Shown: positions 19,109 through 27,195 of the stretch, piece after piece
Layout of the letters: the number at the start of each line of letters is the position of its first letter
Position numbering within the stretch: the first letter of the stretch is position 1
DNA from: Croceibacterium xixiisoli
GTDB lineage: Bacteria > Pseudomonadota > Alphaproteobacteria > Sphingomonadales > Sphingomonadaceae
Assembly: GCF_009827305.1 (NCBI RefSeq)
Contig: NZ_WTYJ01000001.1
Span: 744,001 to 808,000 of the forward strand
Direction: 5' to 3'
Length of the DNA stretch: 64,000 nucleotides
Notes under the pieces: generated by a model
Told to the model about the DNA's origin: nothing
Seen by the model: only the letters and a program-made list of their open reading frames with translations
Databases searched by the model: none
Position numbers and translations under genes: made by a program

Positions 19109-19454
19109 GACGGTCGGCCTATTGCGCCACTGGGCGGCTGGCGGCGCTGTCCGGCTGCAGGGCCTTGCGCGCCATGCTCCGATCCGCTTTCCGCAATGCC
19201 AGTGCCGGGACGTGCACGCCGAATTCCCCTGAATGTCGATGACAACGGTGGTTGTCTGTCCGTCGACGGGGATCGCAAATCCTGTTAAATTTTTGGTTAA
19301 TAGGGCCTCATGCGGGCGGCCGCAGGCACGCGCGCCGTCCCGTTCAGGCACAAATGCACCGGTAAAGCCGGATCCGGGCCTGCATAAAGGCTTTGCTAAC
19401 GATGGATTTCCTATGGCAGCGTCAAAGCGATTGGAAGAAGCAAGGAACGGGTTG
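19109..19454. promoter_or_regulatory. Divergent intergenic region with an AT-rich island
   Basis: These 346 bases separate two divergently read genes and contain no convincing ORF. An AT-rich island at about 19274-19302 carries TTAA at 19285-19288 and TTAA at 19297-19300. Two TTAA half-sites are the pattern of CtrA operators, but the spacing here is eight bases rather than the usual seven. Promoters for both flanking SPOR genes must lie in this region. Confidence 0.35.
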
Positions 19455-20747
19455 ATGCCGCCGCGGCCGAATAAACCGATATGGGGCCTGCGCCGGTCAT
19501 CGCGGCGCATGTCGCCCAGGCCCTTGCTCGCCATTCTTCTGGTCGGCGGGGCCGCATTGCTGACGGCGCCGGCTCAGGCCGATGTGAAGGCCGGGGTCGA
19601 TGCCTGGAGCCGGGGGGATTACACCACCGCCGTCCGCGAATGGGAAGGTCCGGCGCAGGCCGGCGACGCCGATGCCATGTTCAATCTGGGTCAGGCCTAT
19701 CGGCTCGGGCGCGGCGTCCCGCAGGATGCTGCCCGCGCGGAACAGCTCTATGCCCGCGCGGCGCAGGCCGGCCATCTGCAGGCCGCCGACACCTATGGTC
19801 TGATGCTGTTTCAGGATGGCCGCCGTCAGGCCGCGCTGCCCTATGTCGAAGATGCCGCCCGGCGCGGCGATCCCCGCTCGCAATATCTGCTCGGCATCGC
19901 GCATTTCAACGGCGATGTGGTCACGCGCGACTGGGTGCGCGCCTATGCGCTGCTGACCCTGGCCAATGGCGCCGGCCTGCCTCAGGCGGCGGCTGCCGTG
20001 GCGCAGATGGACAATGATATCCCGCTCGCTCAGCGGCAGGAAGCGGCCGCGTTGGCCGTGGAAATGAAGCAGGAAGCCGATCTGGCCCGCGCCACCGAAT
20101 TGGCCTCGCTCGATCTGGCCGATGGTGCCGGCAGTTCCGCGGCACGGCGCCCGTCGCGGCCGGCGGCGGCTTCTCCGGCCAGTACGGCCTCTGCTCCGGC
20201 GATCGCCGCCGCGCCATCCCGCAACACGCAGCGCCCGGCGCAATCGAGCGCCGTGTCGCCTTCGGTCGCGGCCGCGCTGGCCGCCGTTGCCGAGGCGCGC
20301 CAGGCCACCGGCACCGAAAGCCCGCAGGATGCCGGCGCATCCTTCGCCCGGCCTTCCAACCCGCCGCAGCGGGCCGCCGCCCAGCCTGCGCCCGCGCCTG
20401 TGCCGCGCCCGACCCAAGTGGCAGAGGCTCCGGTGCGCAGCCAAATCCAACCCAGGCCGGAACCCCGGCCCGAACCTGCGCCACGCCCGGCCCCCGCCGC
20501 CCGCAATGCGGCAACCGGCGGCGCTTGGCGCGTGCAGCTGGGCGCCTTCTCGGTGGCGGGCAATGCGGAACAGCTCTGGGCGCGGTTGCGCAACCGGCCG
20601 GAATTGTCGGGTGCGGAACGCGTGATGGTGCCGGCTGGCAATGTTACCCGCTTGCTGGCAGGGGGGTACGCCAGCCAGGCGGCGGCCGATACGGCCTGTC
20701 GCGGGCTGAAGCGGGCAGGAATTGATTGCATGGTCACGCAGCGCTGA
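19455..20747 (+). CDS. Sel1-repeat and SPOR domain exported protein
   Basis: This 430-residue protein starts at the ATG at 19455 behind AAGGAACGG. An Arg-rich cytoplasmic N-terminus leads into a hydrophobic signal or anchor ending TAPAQADV. Sel1-like repeats follow (GDADAMFNLGQAYRLGRGVP, then a GDPRSQYLLGIAHFNGD unit), then a long Ala/Pro-rich linker and a C-terminal SPOR domain (WRVQLGAFSVAGNAEQLWAR). It probably sits in the periplasm and binds septal peptidoglycan. The shorter start at 19509 would keep the signal peptide and cannot be excluded. It is divergent from a second SPOR gene, so the locus looks like a pair of related septal proteins. Confidence 0.87.
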   Translation: MPPRPNKPIWGLRRSSRRMSPRPLLAILLVGGAALLTAPAQADVKAGVDAWSRGDYTTAVREWEGPAQAGDADAMFNLGQAYRLGRGVPQDAARAEQLYARAAQAGHLQAADTYGLMLFQDGRRQAALPYVEDAARRGDPRSQYLLGIAHFNGDVVTRDWVRAYALLTLANGAGLPQAAAAVAQMDNDIPLAQRQEAAALAVEMKQEADLARATELASLDLADGAGSSAARRPSRPAAASPASTASAPAIAAAPSRNTQRPAQSSAVSPSVAAALAAVAEARQATGTESPQDAGASFARPSNPPQRAAAQPAPAPVPRPTQVAEAPVRSQIQPRPEPRPEPAPRPAPAARNAATGGAWRVQLGAFSVAGNAEQLWARLRNRPELSGAERVMVPAGNVTRLLAGGYASQAAADTACRGLKRAGIDCMVTQR

Positions 20748-20780
20748 TCCGCGCCCGGGCGTCTCCATGAAGGGGGCGTG

Positions 20781-22043
20781 ATGAGGTCGGACAATCAGCA
20801 AGCGGCAATGCCCCTGGCGCCCGTCGCCCATGACCGGCTGCTCTCGCTCGATTTCATCCGTGGCCTGGCGGTCATGGGCATCCTGTTTTCCAACATCACC
20901 GCCTTTGCCCATCCCACGCTCGCCTACAGCTGGCCCGGCGCGCTGCCGGCGGGTGGCTGGGTGTCGGATGGCTGGGTCTGGCTGTTCCAGTTCGTGCTGG
21001 TCGACGGCAAGTTTCGTGGGCTGTTCACCCTGCTGTTCGGGGCGGGCCTCTATCTGTTCAGCGAACGGCTGCTGGCCGGCGGCGCGGATGATCGGGTGCA
21101 GATGCGGCGCCTGTTCTGGCTGCTGATTGTCGGCCTGCTGCATTTCGTGCTGCTGTTCAGCGGCGATGTGCTGACGCTCTATGCCATTTCGGGCTTCGTG
21201 ATCCTGCCGATGCTGCACTGGTCGGCGCGGCGGCAATTGCTGGCCGGTCTCGTCTGGTATGCCGCCGGAACCCTGCTGATGTGCGCCGCCATGGGATCGC
21301 CTGCCATGCTGGAGGGGTCACCCGAACGGCAGGCCGAATCCAGCCTGCAATGGCAGGGGCTGGAAAAAGCGTGGCAGGATCGGGTGGCAGAGACCGCGCA
21401 GGAACAGCAGGTGGTGCAGAGCGGGAATTTCGCCGCCGTCATCCGCTTCCGCGTAACTGAACATGCCGGCGCGCTGACGCAATTGCCGTGGCTGGCGGTG
21501 ATGGAAACCATCCCGATGATGCTGATCGGCATGGCGCTCTATCGCATGGGCTTTTTCGCCTCCCGCCCGAACCGGCGCCGCCTTGCCCTGGCCTGGCTGG
21601 GGCTGATCGGCGGCGCGCTGGCCACGCTGCCGATCGGCCTGTGGGTGATGGCCGAACGCTTCCCGCCCTTCCTTACCGATCTGGCCCTGTTCGGCCTGTC
21701 CGCCTTTCCCCGCCTGCCGATGGTGATCGGCGCGGCGGCGCTACTGGTCTGGCTGACGCCGCTGGTGCAGCAGGGCTGGCTCGGCGGGCGGATCATCGCC
21801 GCCGGGCGCATGGCTTTCAGCAATTACATCGGCACCTCGCTGGTGATGGTGCTGCTGTTCCAGGTTTTCGCGACAGACCGCTTCGGCATGCTGCACCGGC
21901 TCGATCTGCTCGGCTATGTCGGCATGGGCTGCCTGCTGATGCTCGGCTGGTCGGAACCCTGGCTGCGCCGCTGCCGCCACGGTCCGCTCGAATGGCTGTG
22001 GCGCTGCTTGGTCTATGGCCGGTGGCTGCCCTTCAGGCGCTGA
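20781..22043 (+). CDS. DUF418 family membrane protein (YeiB-like)
   Basis: This 420-residue polytopic inner-membrane protein begins with RLLSLDFIRGLAVMGILFSN, the hallmark of the DUF418/YeiB family. About ten hydrophobic segments follow, then a C-terminal part with GRMAFSNYIGTSLVM and a late GPLEWLWRCLVYGRW, both typical of the family. The members are proposed transporters or acyltransferase-like proteins, but their substrate is unknown. The ATG at 20781 has AAGGGGG five bases upstream; a GTG directly before it is less likely. It follows the SPOR gene by 33 bases. Confidence 0.92.
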   Translation: MRSDNQQAAMPLAPVAHDRLLSLDFIRGLAVMGILFSNITAFAHPTLAYSWPGALPAGGWVSDGWVWLFQFVLVDGKFRGLFTLLFGAGLYLFSERLLAGGADDRVQMRRLFWLLIVGLLHFVLLFSGDVLTLYAISGFVILPMLHWSARRQLLAGLVWYAAGTLLMCAAMGSPAMLEGSPERQAESSLQWQGLEKAWQDRVAETAQEQQVVQSGNFAAVIRFRVTEHAGALTQLPWLAVMETIPMMLIGMALYRMGFFASRPNRRRLALAWLGLIGGALATLPIGLWVMAERFPPFLTDLALFGLSAFPRLPMVIGAAALLVWLTPLVQQGWLGGRIIAAGRMAFSNYIGTSLVMVLLFQVFATDRFGMLHRLDLLGYVGMGCLLMLGWSEPWLRRCRHGPLEWLWRCLVYGRWLPFRR

Positions 22044-22058
22044 TATCTCCCGTTCAGA

Positions 22059-22157
22059 GCGATTTCTAAGCAGGTGGAATCACCTGCTGACTCGGAAATC
22101 GCGGCAAACAAAAAGAGATAGAGCGGCGATCCGATGCAATCGGATCGAAAACCGCTC
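22059..22157. repeat. Two-hairpin structured intergenic element
   Basis: A nested hairpin is formed by GCGATTTC (22059-22066) with GAAATCGC (22095-22102), enclosing GCAGGTG-gaat-CACCTGC (22070-22087). A second hairpin spans 22121-22157: GAGCGG plus CGATCCGAT pairs with ATCGGATCG plus CCGCTC, with an AAAA bulge. Elements of this look recur between genes in many alphaproteobacterial genomes. Here it lies between the DUF418 gene and the bfd gene. Confidence 0.65.
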
Positions 22158-22159
22158 AA

Positions 22160-22202
22160 TGCGAAGTCTTCGCAAAGGGCTTGCTACTGCAAGCAATTCG
22201 CA
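22160..22202. promoter_or_regulatory. Palindromes upstream of bfd, possible iron-responsive operator
   Basis: TGCGAAG-T-CTTCGCA at 22160-22174 is a perfect palindrome. GCTTGC-TACT-GCAAGC lies at 22179-22194. TGCAAGCAATTCGCA at 22188-22202 is an imperfect palindrome that resembles alphaproteobacterial Fur-type sites. The sites end 36 bases before the bfd start, where a promoter would be. Assignment to Fur is inference from the iron genes downstream. Confidence 0.4.
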
Positions 22203-22238
22203 TTAACTTGGCTACATCGTCTGGGAGAGTCGTGACCG

Positions 22239-22466
22239 ATGTACGTCTGCATCTGCAATGCAGTGAAAGAAAAGGACTTCCGTGGCGCCGCCCGTCGGTG
22301 TTCCGGGGGCGATGCAGAACAGGTCTATGCCACCATGGGCAAGGTGCCGCAGTGCGGCCAGTGCCTGGAAGATGCCGAAGATATCCTGTTCGAAGAACGC
22401 CAGCTGTGCACGCGCCTGCCTGCTGCAAATGCTTGTCAGGGTTTGCGGGGTCTTGCACCCGCATAA
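22239..22466 (+). CDS. bfd: Bacterioferritin-associated ferredoxin
   Basis: Bfd delivers electrons to bacterioferritin so that stored iron can be released. The 75-residue protein has the [2Fe-2S] cysteines C4 and C6 (MYVCICNAV) and C39 and C42 (QCGQC), the standard spacing. A GGGAGAG ribosome site precedes the ATG. Its partner bfr starts 130 bases downstream on the same strand. The C-terminal extension after residue 55 (TRLPAANACQGLRGLAPA) is slightly longer than usual. Confidence 0.94.
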   Translation: MYVCICNAVKEKDFRGAARRCSGGDAEQVYATMGKVPQCGQCLEDAEDILFEERQLCTRLPAANACQGLRGLAPA

Positions 22467-22596
22467 GGCAGGCGGCTGACTTGCATTCGCAAAAGCCCTT
22501 CTTTCTGCGGGTTTTTGTTGTTTCCCATTGCGGAAATTCTTGCCACTCCAAGGGGAGGGGCCCATCTGCACGCCATATCCAATCGGAGTACGGCAG

Positions 22597-23079
22597 ATGA
22601 AGGGTGACGAAAAAGTCATCGAGTTCCTGAACAAGGCACTCACCAACGAACTTACCGCGATCAACCAGTACTGGCTGCACTATCGCACGCTCAACCACTG
22701 GGGCGTGACCAAGCTGGCCGAATATGAACGCCACGAATCCATCGACGAGATGAAGCACGCAGACGTGCTGGCCGAACGCATCCTGTTTCTGGACGGGCTG
22801 CCCAACTTCCAGGCCCTGCACAAGCTCAAGGTCGGCGAAACGGTCGAGGAAATCCTCAAGGCCGATCTCGCGCTCGAATATGAAGCCGTGCCGCTGCTGC
22901 GCGATGCTATCGCCTATGCCGAAAGCGTGCGCGATTTCGTCAGCCGTGAAATCTTCGAACGCATCCTGGAAAGCGAAGAAGAACATATCGATTTTCTCGA
23001 AACCCAGTTCGACATGATCGAGCGGATGGGCCTGCAGAACTATGTGCAGCTCAATTCGCGCGCACCCGAGGCGCATTGA
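22597..23079 (+). CDS. bfr: Bacterioferritin
   Basis: This 160-residue subunit forms the 24-mer iron storage shell in the cytoplasm. Counting from the ATG at 22597, all ferroxidase ligands are at canonical positions: E18, E51, H54, E94, E127 and H130. M52, the haem-binding methionine, is present in DEMKHAD. The upstream in-frame extension is rejected because the canonical numbering only fits this start, which follows CGGAG. It pairs with bfd just upstream. Confidence 0.97.
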   Translation: MKGDEKVIEFLNKALTNELTAINQYWLHYRTLNHWGVTKLAEYERHESIDEMKHADVLAERILFLDGLPNFQALHKLKVGETVEEILKADLALEYEAVPLLRDAIAYAESVRDFVSREIFERILESEEEHIDFLETQFDMIERMGLQNYVQLNSRAPEAH

Positions 23080-23139
23080 TCGGCCTTGTGGGCGGGCGCT
23101 GAGGCAGCCCGCCCCTCCTGCTGCCGGTTTTTCGCGCCG

Positions 23140-23706
23140 GTGACGGTCGAGGCGCTGCTGGCGCAATTCGGCCTCCCGGCGATTTTTCTCGGCGCTGCGG
23201 CCGAAGGCGAAACCGCCGTCATACTGGGCGGCGTGATCGTCCATCGCGGGTTGGCCGGCTTCATCCCGGCGGTGGCGATGGCCGCGCTCGGCTCGTTTCT
23301 CGCCGATCAGCTGTTCTTTTTTCTCGGTCGCCGTTTTCGCGATCATCCCCGCATCCAGGCATTGCGCCGCCGCCCGGCCTTCGATCGCGCGGCCCGGCTC
23401 TTTGCGCGCTATCCCACAGGTTTCGTCTTCCTGTTCCGTTTCCTCTATGGCCTGCGCACAGTCAGCCCGTTGGCCATCGGCACGCTGGATTTCCCACCCG
23501 CCCGCTTCCTGCTGCTGAACGCGCTCGCGGCGCTGCTGTGGGCCTCGGTCTTCATCACGCTCGGCTATGTGTTCGGCCAATCGGTGGAGGCGCTGTTCGG
23601 CCGCATTCGCCCCTTCGAACATGTGCTGCTGGCCGTCGTCGCGCTCTCGGTCGTGGGCGCGCTGCTGTTCCACCTGATCCGTCGGCGGCGCCACCGCGCC
23701 GGCTGA
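23140..23706 (+). CDS. DedA/VTT family membrane protein
   Basis: This is a polytopic inner-membrane protein of about 188 residues. It shows the family features: an acidic re-entrant segment (GAAAEGETAVILGG) and the arginine-containing FVFLFRFLYGLRTVSPLAIG, followed by hydrophobic helices and a basic C-terminus. DedA proteins act in lipid-carrier recycling (undecaprenyl phosphate or phosphatidylethanolamine flipping) and membrane potential. The start is uncertain. I chose the GTG at 23140; a TTG at 23086 would add 18 residues of Cys/Trp-containing sequence. No strong ribosome site is visible for either. Confidence 0.85.
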   Translation: MTVEALLAQFGLPAIFLGAAAEGETAVILGGVIVHRGLAGFIPAVAMAALGSFLADQLFFFLGRRFRDHPRIQALRRRPAFDRAARLFARYPTGFVFLFRFLYGLRTVSPLAIGTLDFPPARFLLLNALAALLWASVFITLGYVFGQSVEALFGRIRPFEHVLLAVVALSVVGALLFHLIRRRRHRAG

Positions 23707-23768
23707 CCGGGCTTGCCATCCGGCCCCGCTTGCGGCGTTATGCCGCGCAACAACAGAAGGGATCAGGG

Positions 23769-24386
23769 ATGGATTGGGAAGCGGAAGTGCGCGCGCTGGC
23801 GGCACGGCTGGATGCGGTGGAAAAACGCGCGCAGGCAGCGGAAGATCATCTGGCGGTGGCCAATCTCCAGCGGATCTACGGCTATTATGTCGACAAGAGC
23901 CAGTGGGAACATGTCGCCGATCTGTTCGCCCGCGATGCCACGCTGGAAATCAACGGGCGTGGCCGCTTCTTCGGCCATGAACGGATCCGCGAATACATGC
24001 GCCACTTCGGCCCGCCGCCGCCCGGCCTGCTGATGAACCACATGCAATTGCAGCCGGTCATCCACGTCGCCGATGACGGCCAGACCGCCAAATGCCGCCT
24101 GCGCGCGTTGATGCAGGTCGGGCGCATGGGCGGGGAAGCGATGTGGGGCGAATGCCTGTATGAAAACGAATATGTGAAGGAAGACGGCGTGTGGAAAATC
24201 GCCGTGCTCAAATCCTGGCAGGTGTTCTACACCGATTTCGACAAGGGCTGGGCCAAACACGCCATGCCGCTGCTGATGGATTTCGACGATCTGCCGCCGG
24301 ATGAAAAGACGCAGCCCTATCCGGTCTATCCGGATTTCTATCTGCCCCCCTACCACTACCGCAACCCGGTCAGCGGAAGGGAATAG
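23769..24386 (+). CDS. SnoaL-like (NTF2-fold) protein
   Basis: The 205-residue protein starts at the ATG at 23769 with AGAAGGGATCAGGG upstream. After a short helical N-terminus it has the SnoaL/NTF2-like pattern: LQRIYGYYVDKSQWEHVADL, FARDATLEINGRGRFFGHER, and a later VKEDGVWKIAVLKSWQVFY. These alpha+beta barrels act as hydratases, isomerases, dehydratases or ligand-binding proteins. Stand-alone sphingomonad members are often found with aromatic or steroid degradation genes, but no such genes are nearby. The substrate is unknown. Confidence 0.85.
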   Translation: MDWEAEVRALAARLDAVEKRAQAAEDHLAVANLQRIYGYYVDKSQWEHVADLFARDATLEINGRGRFFGHERIREYMRHFGPPPPGLLMNHMQLQPVIHVADDGQTAKCRLRALMQVGRMGGEAMWGECLYENEYVKEDGVWKIAVLKSWQVFYTDFDKGWAKHAMPLLMDFDDLPPDEKTQPYPVYPDFYLPPYHYRNPVSGRE

Positions 24387-24474
24387 GCGCAGTCCCCCAA
24401 ATGGAGTCGTCCCAGCGAAGCCTGGGAGCGTTCTCAAACAGGAAATACCCTAAAGTTTCGAATCGTTGCACCGA

Positions 24475-24552
24475 CTGGATTCCCGCCTTCGCGGGAATGA
24501 CTGAGGTAGGTGATTGTTTTAATTCGTCATTCCCGCGAAGGCGGGAATCCAG
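24475..24552. repeat. Perfect 27-bp inverted repeat pair (REP-like)
   Basis: The 27 bases at 24475-24501 are the exact reverse complement of those at 24526-24552, separated by 24 bases. Each copy itself contains a palindrome (TTCCCGC-CTTC-GCGGGAA type). Related GC-rich palindromes lie at about 24411-24426 and 24611-24627 (CCCCGGCGAAAGCCGGG). This is a REP/BIME-like cluster between a SnoaL-like gene and der. Confidence 0.88.
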
Positions 24553-24669
24553 CAGCAACCTCAAATCCCGGCAAGGCAGCCCCAAACATCAGCGACGATA
24601 TTGCCCCACCACGTCGCCCCGGCGAAAGCCGGGACCGCTCGCAATCAAAGCGCCTGTTCCCCCACGCCC

Positions 24670-26061
24670 TCAGGCAAACGGGTTCTTCGGGCTCTTCAGC
24701 GTCAACCGCACCGGCACCGCGCCAAAGCCCAGTTCGCGCCGGATGCCATTGATCAGATAGCGTTCGTAACTCTTGGGCAATTCGGTCAGCCTCGTACCGA
24801 AAATCACGAAGCGCGGCGGGCGGGTGCCGACCTGGGTGATATAGCGCAGCTTGATCCGCTTGCCGCCGGGGGCCGGCGGCGGATTGGCTTCCAGCGCATC
24901 GTCGAACCAGCGGTTGAGCCCAGCGGTCGGCACGCGGCGGCTCCAGGCTTCGCGCGTTTCGAACGCGGCCTGCAGCATGGTGTCCAATCCCTTGCCGGTC
25001 ATCGCCGATACGGCCAGCAGCGGCACGCCGCGCAGCTGCGCCAGCCCTTCGTCCAGCGCGGTGCGAATGCCGTTGAACAGGCTGCTGGCGTTTTCCGCCA
25101 CATCCCATTTGTTGATCGCGATCATCAGCGCGCGGCCTTCCTCGATCACCATGTCGGCAATCTTCAGATCCTGCACTTCCAGCCCGCGCGTGGCATCCAG
25201 CAACAGCACCACGACTTCGGCATAATCGACCGCCCGCTTGGCATCCTGGACGGACAGCCGCTCCAGCTTGTCCTGCACCTTGGCGCGCTTACGCATGCCG
25301 GCGGTATCGACCAGCTTGATCTGCCGGGTCTCGCCGCTCTTGGGGTCGGTCCATTCCCAATCGACCGAAATCGAATCGCGGGTGATGCCCGCTTCCGGGC
25401 CGGTCAGCAGCCGGTCTTCATCCAGCAGCCGGTTGATCAGCGTGGATTTGCCAGCATTGGGACGGCCGACAATCGCCAGTGACAGCGGCGCAGTGGTGTC
25501 GAATTCCTCGCCGTCATCGGCATCTTCCGAATCGGCCGCCTCGTCATCGCCCCAATCGTCGATCAGCGGCAGCAGGGCGGTAAACAGATCGGTCATGCCT
25601 TCGCCATGCTCGGCGCTGAAGGGCACCGGTTCGCCAAGTCCCAGCGCATAGGCTTCCATGATGCCGCCTTGCCCGGCCATGCCTTCGGCCTTGTTGGCCA
25701 GAACCACCACGGGCACGCCCTGCTGGTGCAGCCAGCGGGCGATTTCCTCATCCAGCGGGGTCACGCCGGCGCGCGAATCGATCACGAACAGCGCGACATC
25801 CGCGCCTTTCAGCGAAACTTCGGTCTGCGCGCGCATCCGGCCGGGCAGGCTGTCGGGTTCTTCATCTTCCCAGCCAGCGGTATCGACGGCCTGGAATTCC
25901 AGATCCAGCAGGCTCGCGTCGCCAAATCGCCGGTCGCGCGTCACGCCGGGCTGATCGTCCACCAGCGCCAGCCGCTTGCCGACCAGCCGGTTGAAGATGG
26001 TGGATTTGCCGACATTGGGGCGGCCGATGATCACAACTTGGGGGAGAGGGCGTTTTGCCAT
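24670..26061 (-). CDS. der: Ribosome assembly GTPase Der (EngA)
   Basis: Der is an essential tandem GTPase needed for 50S subunit assembly. The 463-residue protein has two GTPase domains: GRPNVGKST, DTAGWEDEE and a divergent ANKAEG in the first; GRPNAGKST, DTAGMRKR and NKWD in the second. The second is followed by a KH-like C-terminal domain. An acidic linker (DDEAADSEDADDGEEFD) joins the domains. The start is the ATG at 26061 (MAKRPLPQVVIIG); the in-frame sequence further upstream is not protein-like and overlaps the divergent CHAP gene. Confidence 0.96.
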   Translation of the reverse strand: MAKRPLPQVVIIGRPNVGKSTIFNRLVGKRLALVDDQPGVTRDRRFGDASLLDLEFQAVDTAGWEDEEPDSLPGRMRAQTEVSLKGADVALFVIDSRAGVTPLDEEIARWLHQQGVPVVVLANKAEGMAGQGGIMEAYALGLGEPVPFSAEHGEGMTDLFTALLPLIDDWGDDEAADSEDADDGEEFDTTAPLSLAIVGRPNAGKSTLINRLLDEDRLLTGPEAGITRDSISVDWEWTDPKSGETRQIKLVDTAGMRKRAKVQDKLERLSVQDAKRAVDYAEVVVLLLDATRGLEVQDLKIADMVIEEGRALMIAINKWDVAENASSLFNGIRTALDEGLAQLRGVPLLAVSAMTGKGLDTMLQAAFETREAWSRRVPTAGLNRWFDDALEANPPPAPGGKRIKLRYITQVGTRPPRFVIFGTRLTELPKSYERYLINGIRRELGFGAVPVRLTLKSPKNPFA

Positions 26062-26178
26062 CCGCCGCAGGTGCAACCTGACGCGGCGCTTGGCAAGCGA
26101 AAGCAGGCGAAAGATTATCAGGGCGTTTACCAAAGGCGGAGAGGTGGCCCTAACCCGAATGCGGCAAATCCTTGCCGC

Positions 26179-27132
26179 ATGAGGAAAAATCTTACCGCTT
26201 TTGCCGTTCTTGCGGCCATTTCGGGGATCGCTCCAGCCGCTGTCGCCGAAACGGCGCTCGGCTTGCCCGGTCGCCCCGGTGCCATGCGCGGCGGAGAATT
26301 GCCGGCCTACACCCAGAATGTGCTCTATGCCCGTCAGCAATCGGGCATCGAACTGTTCGGCGATGCCTATACCTGGTGGGGCCAGGCGGCGGGCCGCTAT
26401 GATCGTGGGCGGGTCCCGCGGGAACGGGCGGTGCTGGCGCTGCGCCCGCATGACAATCTGCGCCTGGGCCATGTCGCGGCGGTCAGCCGCGTGGTGGACA
26501 GCCGCACCATACTGCTGCGCCATGCCAATTGGTCGCCGATCGATGGCCGGCGCGGCCAGATCGAAGACGATGTGCGTGCGGTCGATGTGTCGCCGAACAA
26601 TGACTGGAGCATGGTGCGGGTTTGGTACGGCCCCAGCAATGATCTGGGGCAGACGGTCTGGCCCACCTATGGCTTCATCTATCCGGCCAAGACACCGCCC
26701 CGCGCGGCGCCGCGCAGCAATGCTGTTCCCGCGCGCCAGGCAACGTCCTTGCCGCGCGCCCATCTGGTCAACGCCACCCCGCCAGCGACCACGCCAGCCC
26801 GTTCACCAGTGGCCGCTCCGGCGCCTGCCCGCGCCACGTCGGCGGTGCCTGTCAGAACCAATGCTGCCGTGCAGACCAGTTCGAATTTGCGGACCCTGGC
26901 CCGTGCGCCCGAATCGATGATCCAGCAACAACGCCCGGCTCCGCAGCAGCCGGGCGCGCGGTCGCGCGTGGCCCAATCCGCCGCGCCAACGCGCAATCAG
27001 AGCACTGCGGGTCGCACCAATCCGGCTCCGGTGCGGTCCCAGAATGCCCCGGTGCAGGGGCAACCCCAACCCGCGCAGCGACAGCTTGCACGCCGGGATG
27101 TGATTGGCGACCTAATCCGCGCCAATCGATGA
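26179..27132 (+). CDS. CHAP-domain secreted protein lacking the catalytic cysteine
   Basis: The 317-residue protein has a signal peptide (to about residue 23) and a CHAP domain, the fold of peptidoglycan amidases and endopeptidases. The active-site segment, usually QCVPYAR, here reads QNVLYARQQSG with N47 in place of the nucleophile cysteine. The histidine (H98 in LRLGHVAAVS) and the asparagine (N117 in HANWSP) remain. The rest of the domain is well conserved (GDAYTWWGQAAGRYDRG, SPNNDWSMVRVWY), so the fold should be intact. A long Pro/Ala/Gln-rich, probably disordered C-terminal tail of about 140 residues follows. It may bind cell wall without cutting it. The gene is divergent from der. Confidence 0.85.
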   Translation: MRKNLTAFAVLAAISGIAPAAVAETALGLPGRPGAMRGGELPAYTQNVLYARQQSGIELFGDAYTWWGQAAGRYDRGRVPRERAVLALRPHDNLRLGHVAAVSRVVDSRTILLRHANWSPIDGRRGQIEDDVRAVDVSPNNDWSMVRVWYGPSNDLGQTVWPTYGFIYPAKTPPRAAPRSNAVPARQATSLPRAHLVNATPPATTPARSPVAAPAPARATSAVPVRTNAAVQTSSNLRTLARAPESMIQQQRPAPQQPGARSRVAQSAAPTRNQSTAGRTNPAPVRSQNAPVQGQPQPAQRQLARRDVIGDLIRANR

Positions 27133-27195
27133 ATCCCCGGCCTGCGCTTCCCGGTCCTGACATGTCAGGGCAGGGGGCGCAGGCCGGCGGAGGAA

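Noticed and set aside
24475-24552. CRISPR array
   Set aside because: There are only two inverted copies separated by 24 bases. A CRISPR array needs several direct repeats with unique spacers.
26062-26763. N-terminal extension of Der
   Set aside because: The open frame overlaps the divergent CHAP gene and its translation is not family-like; the true start is at 26061.
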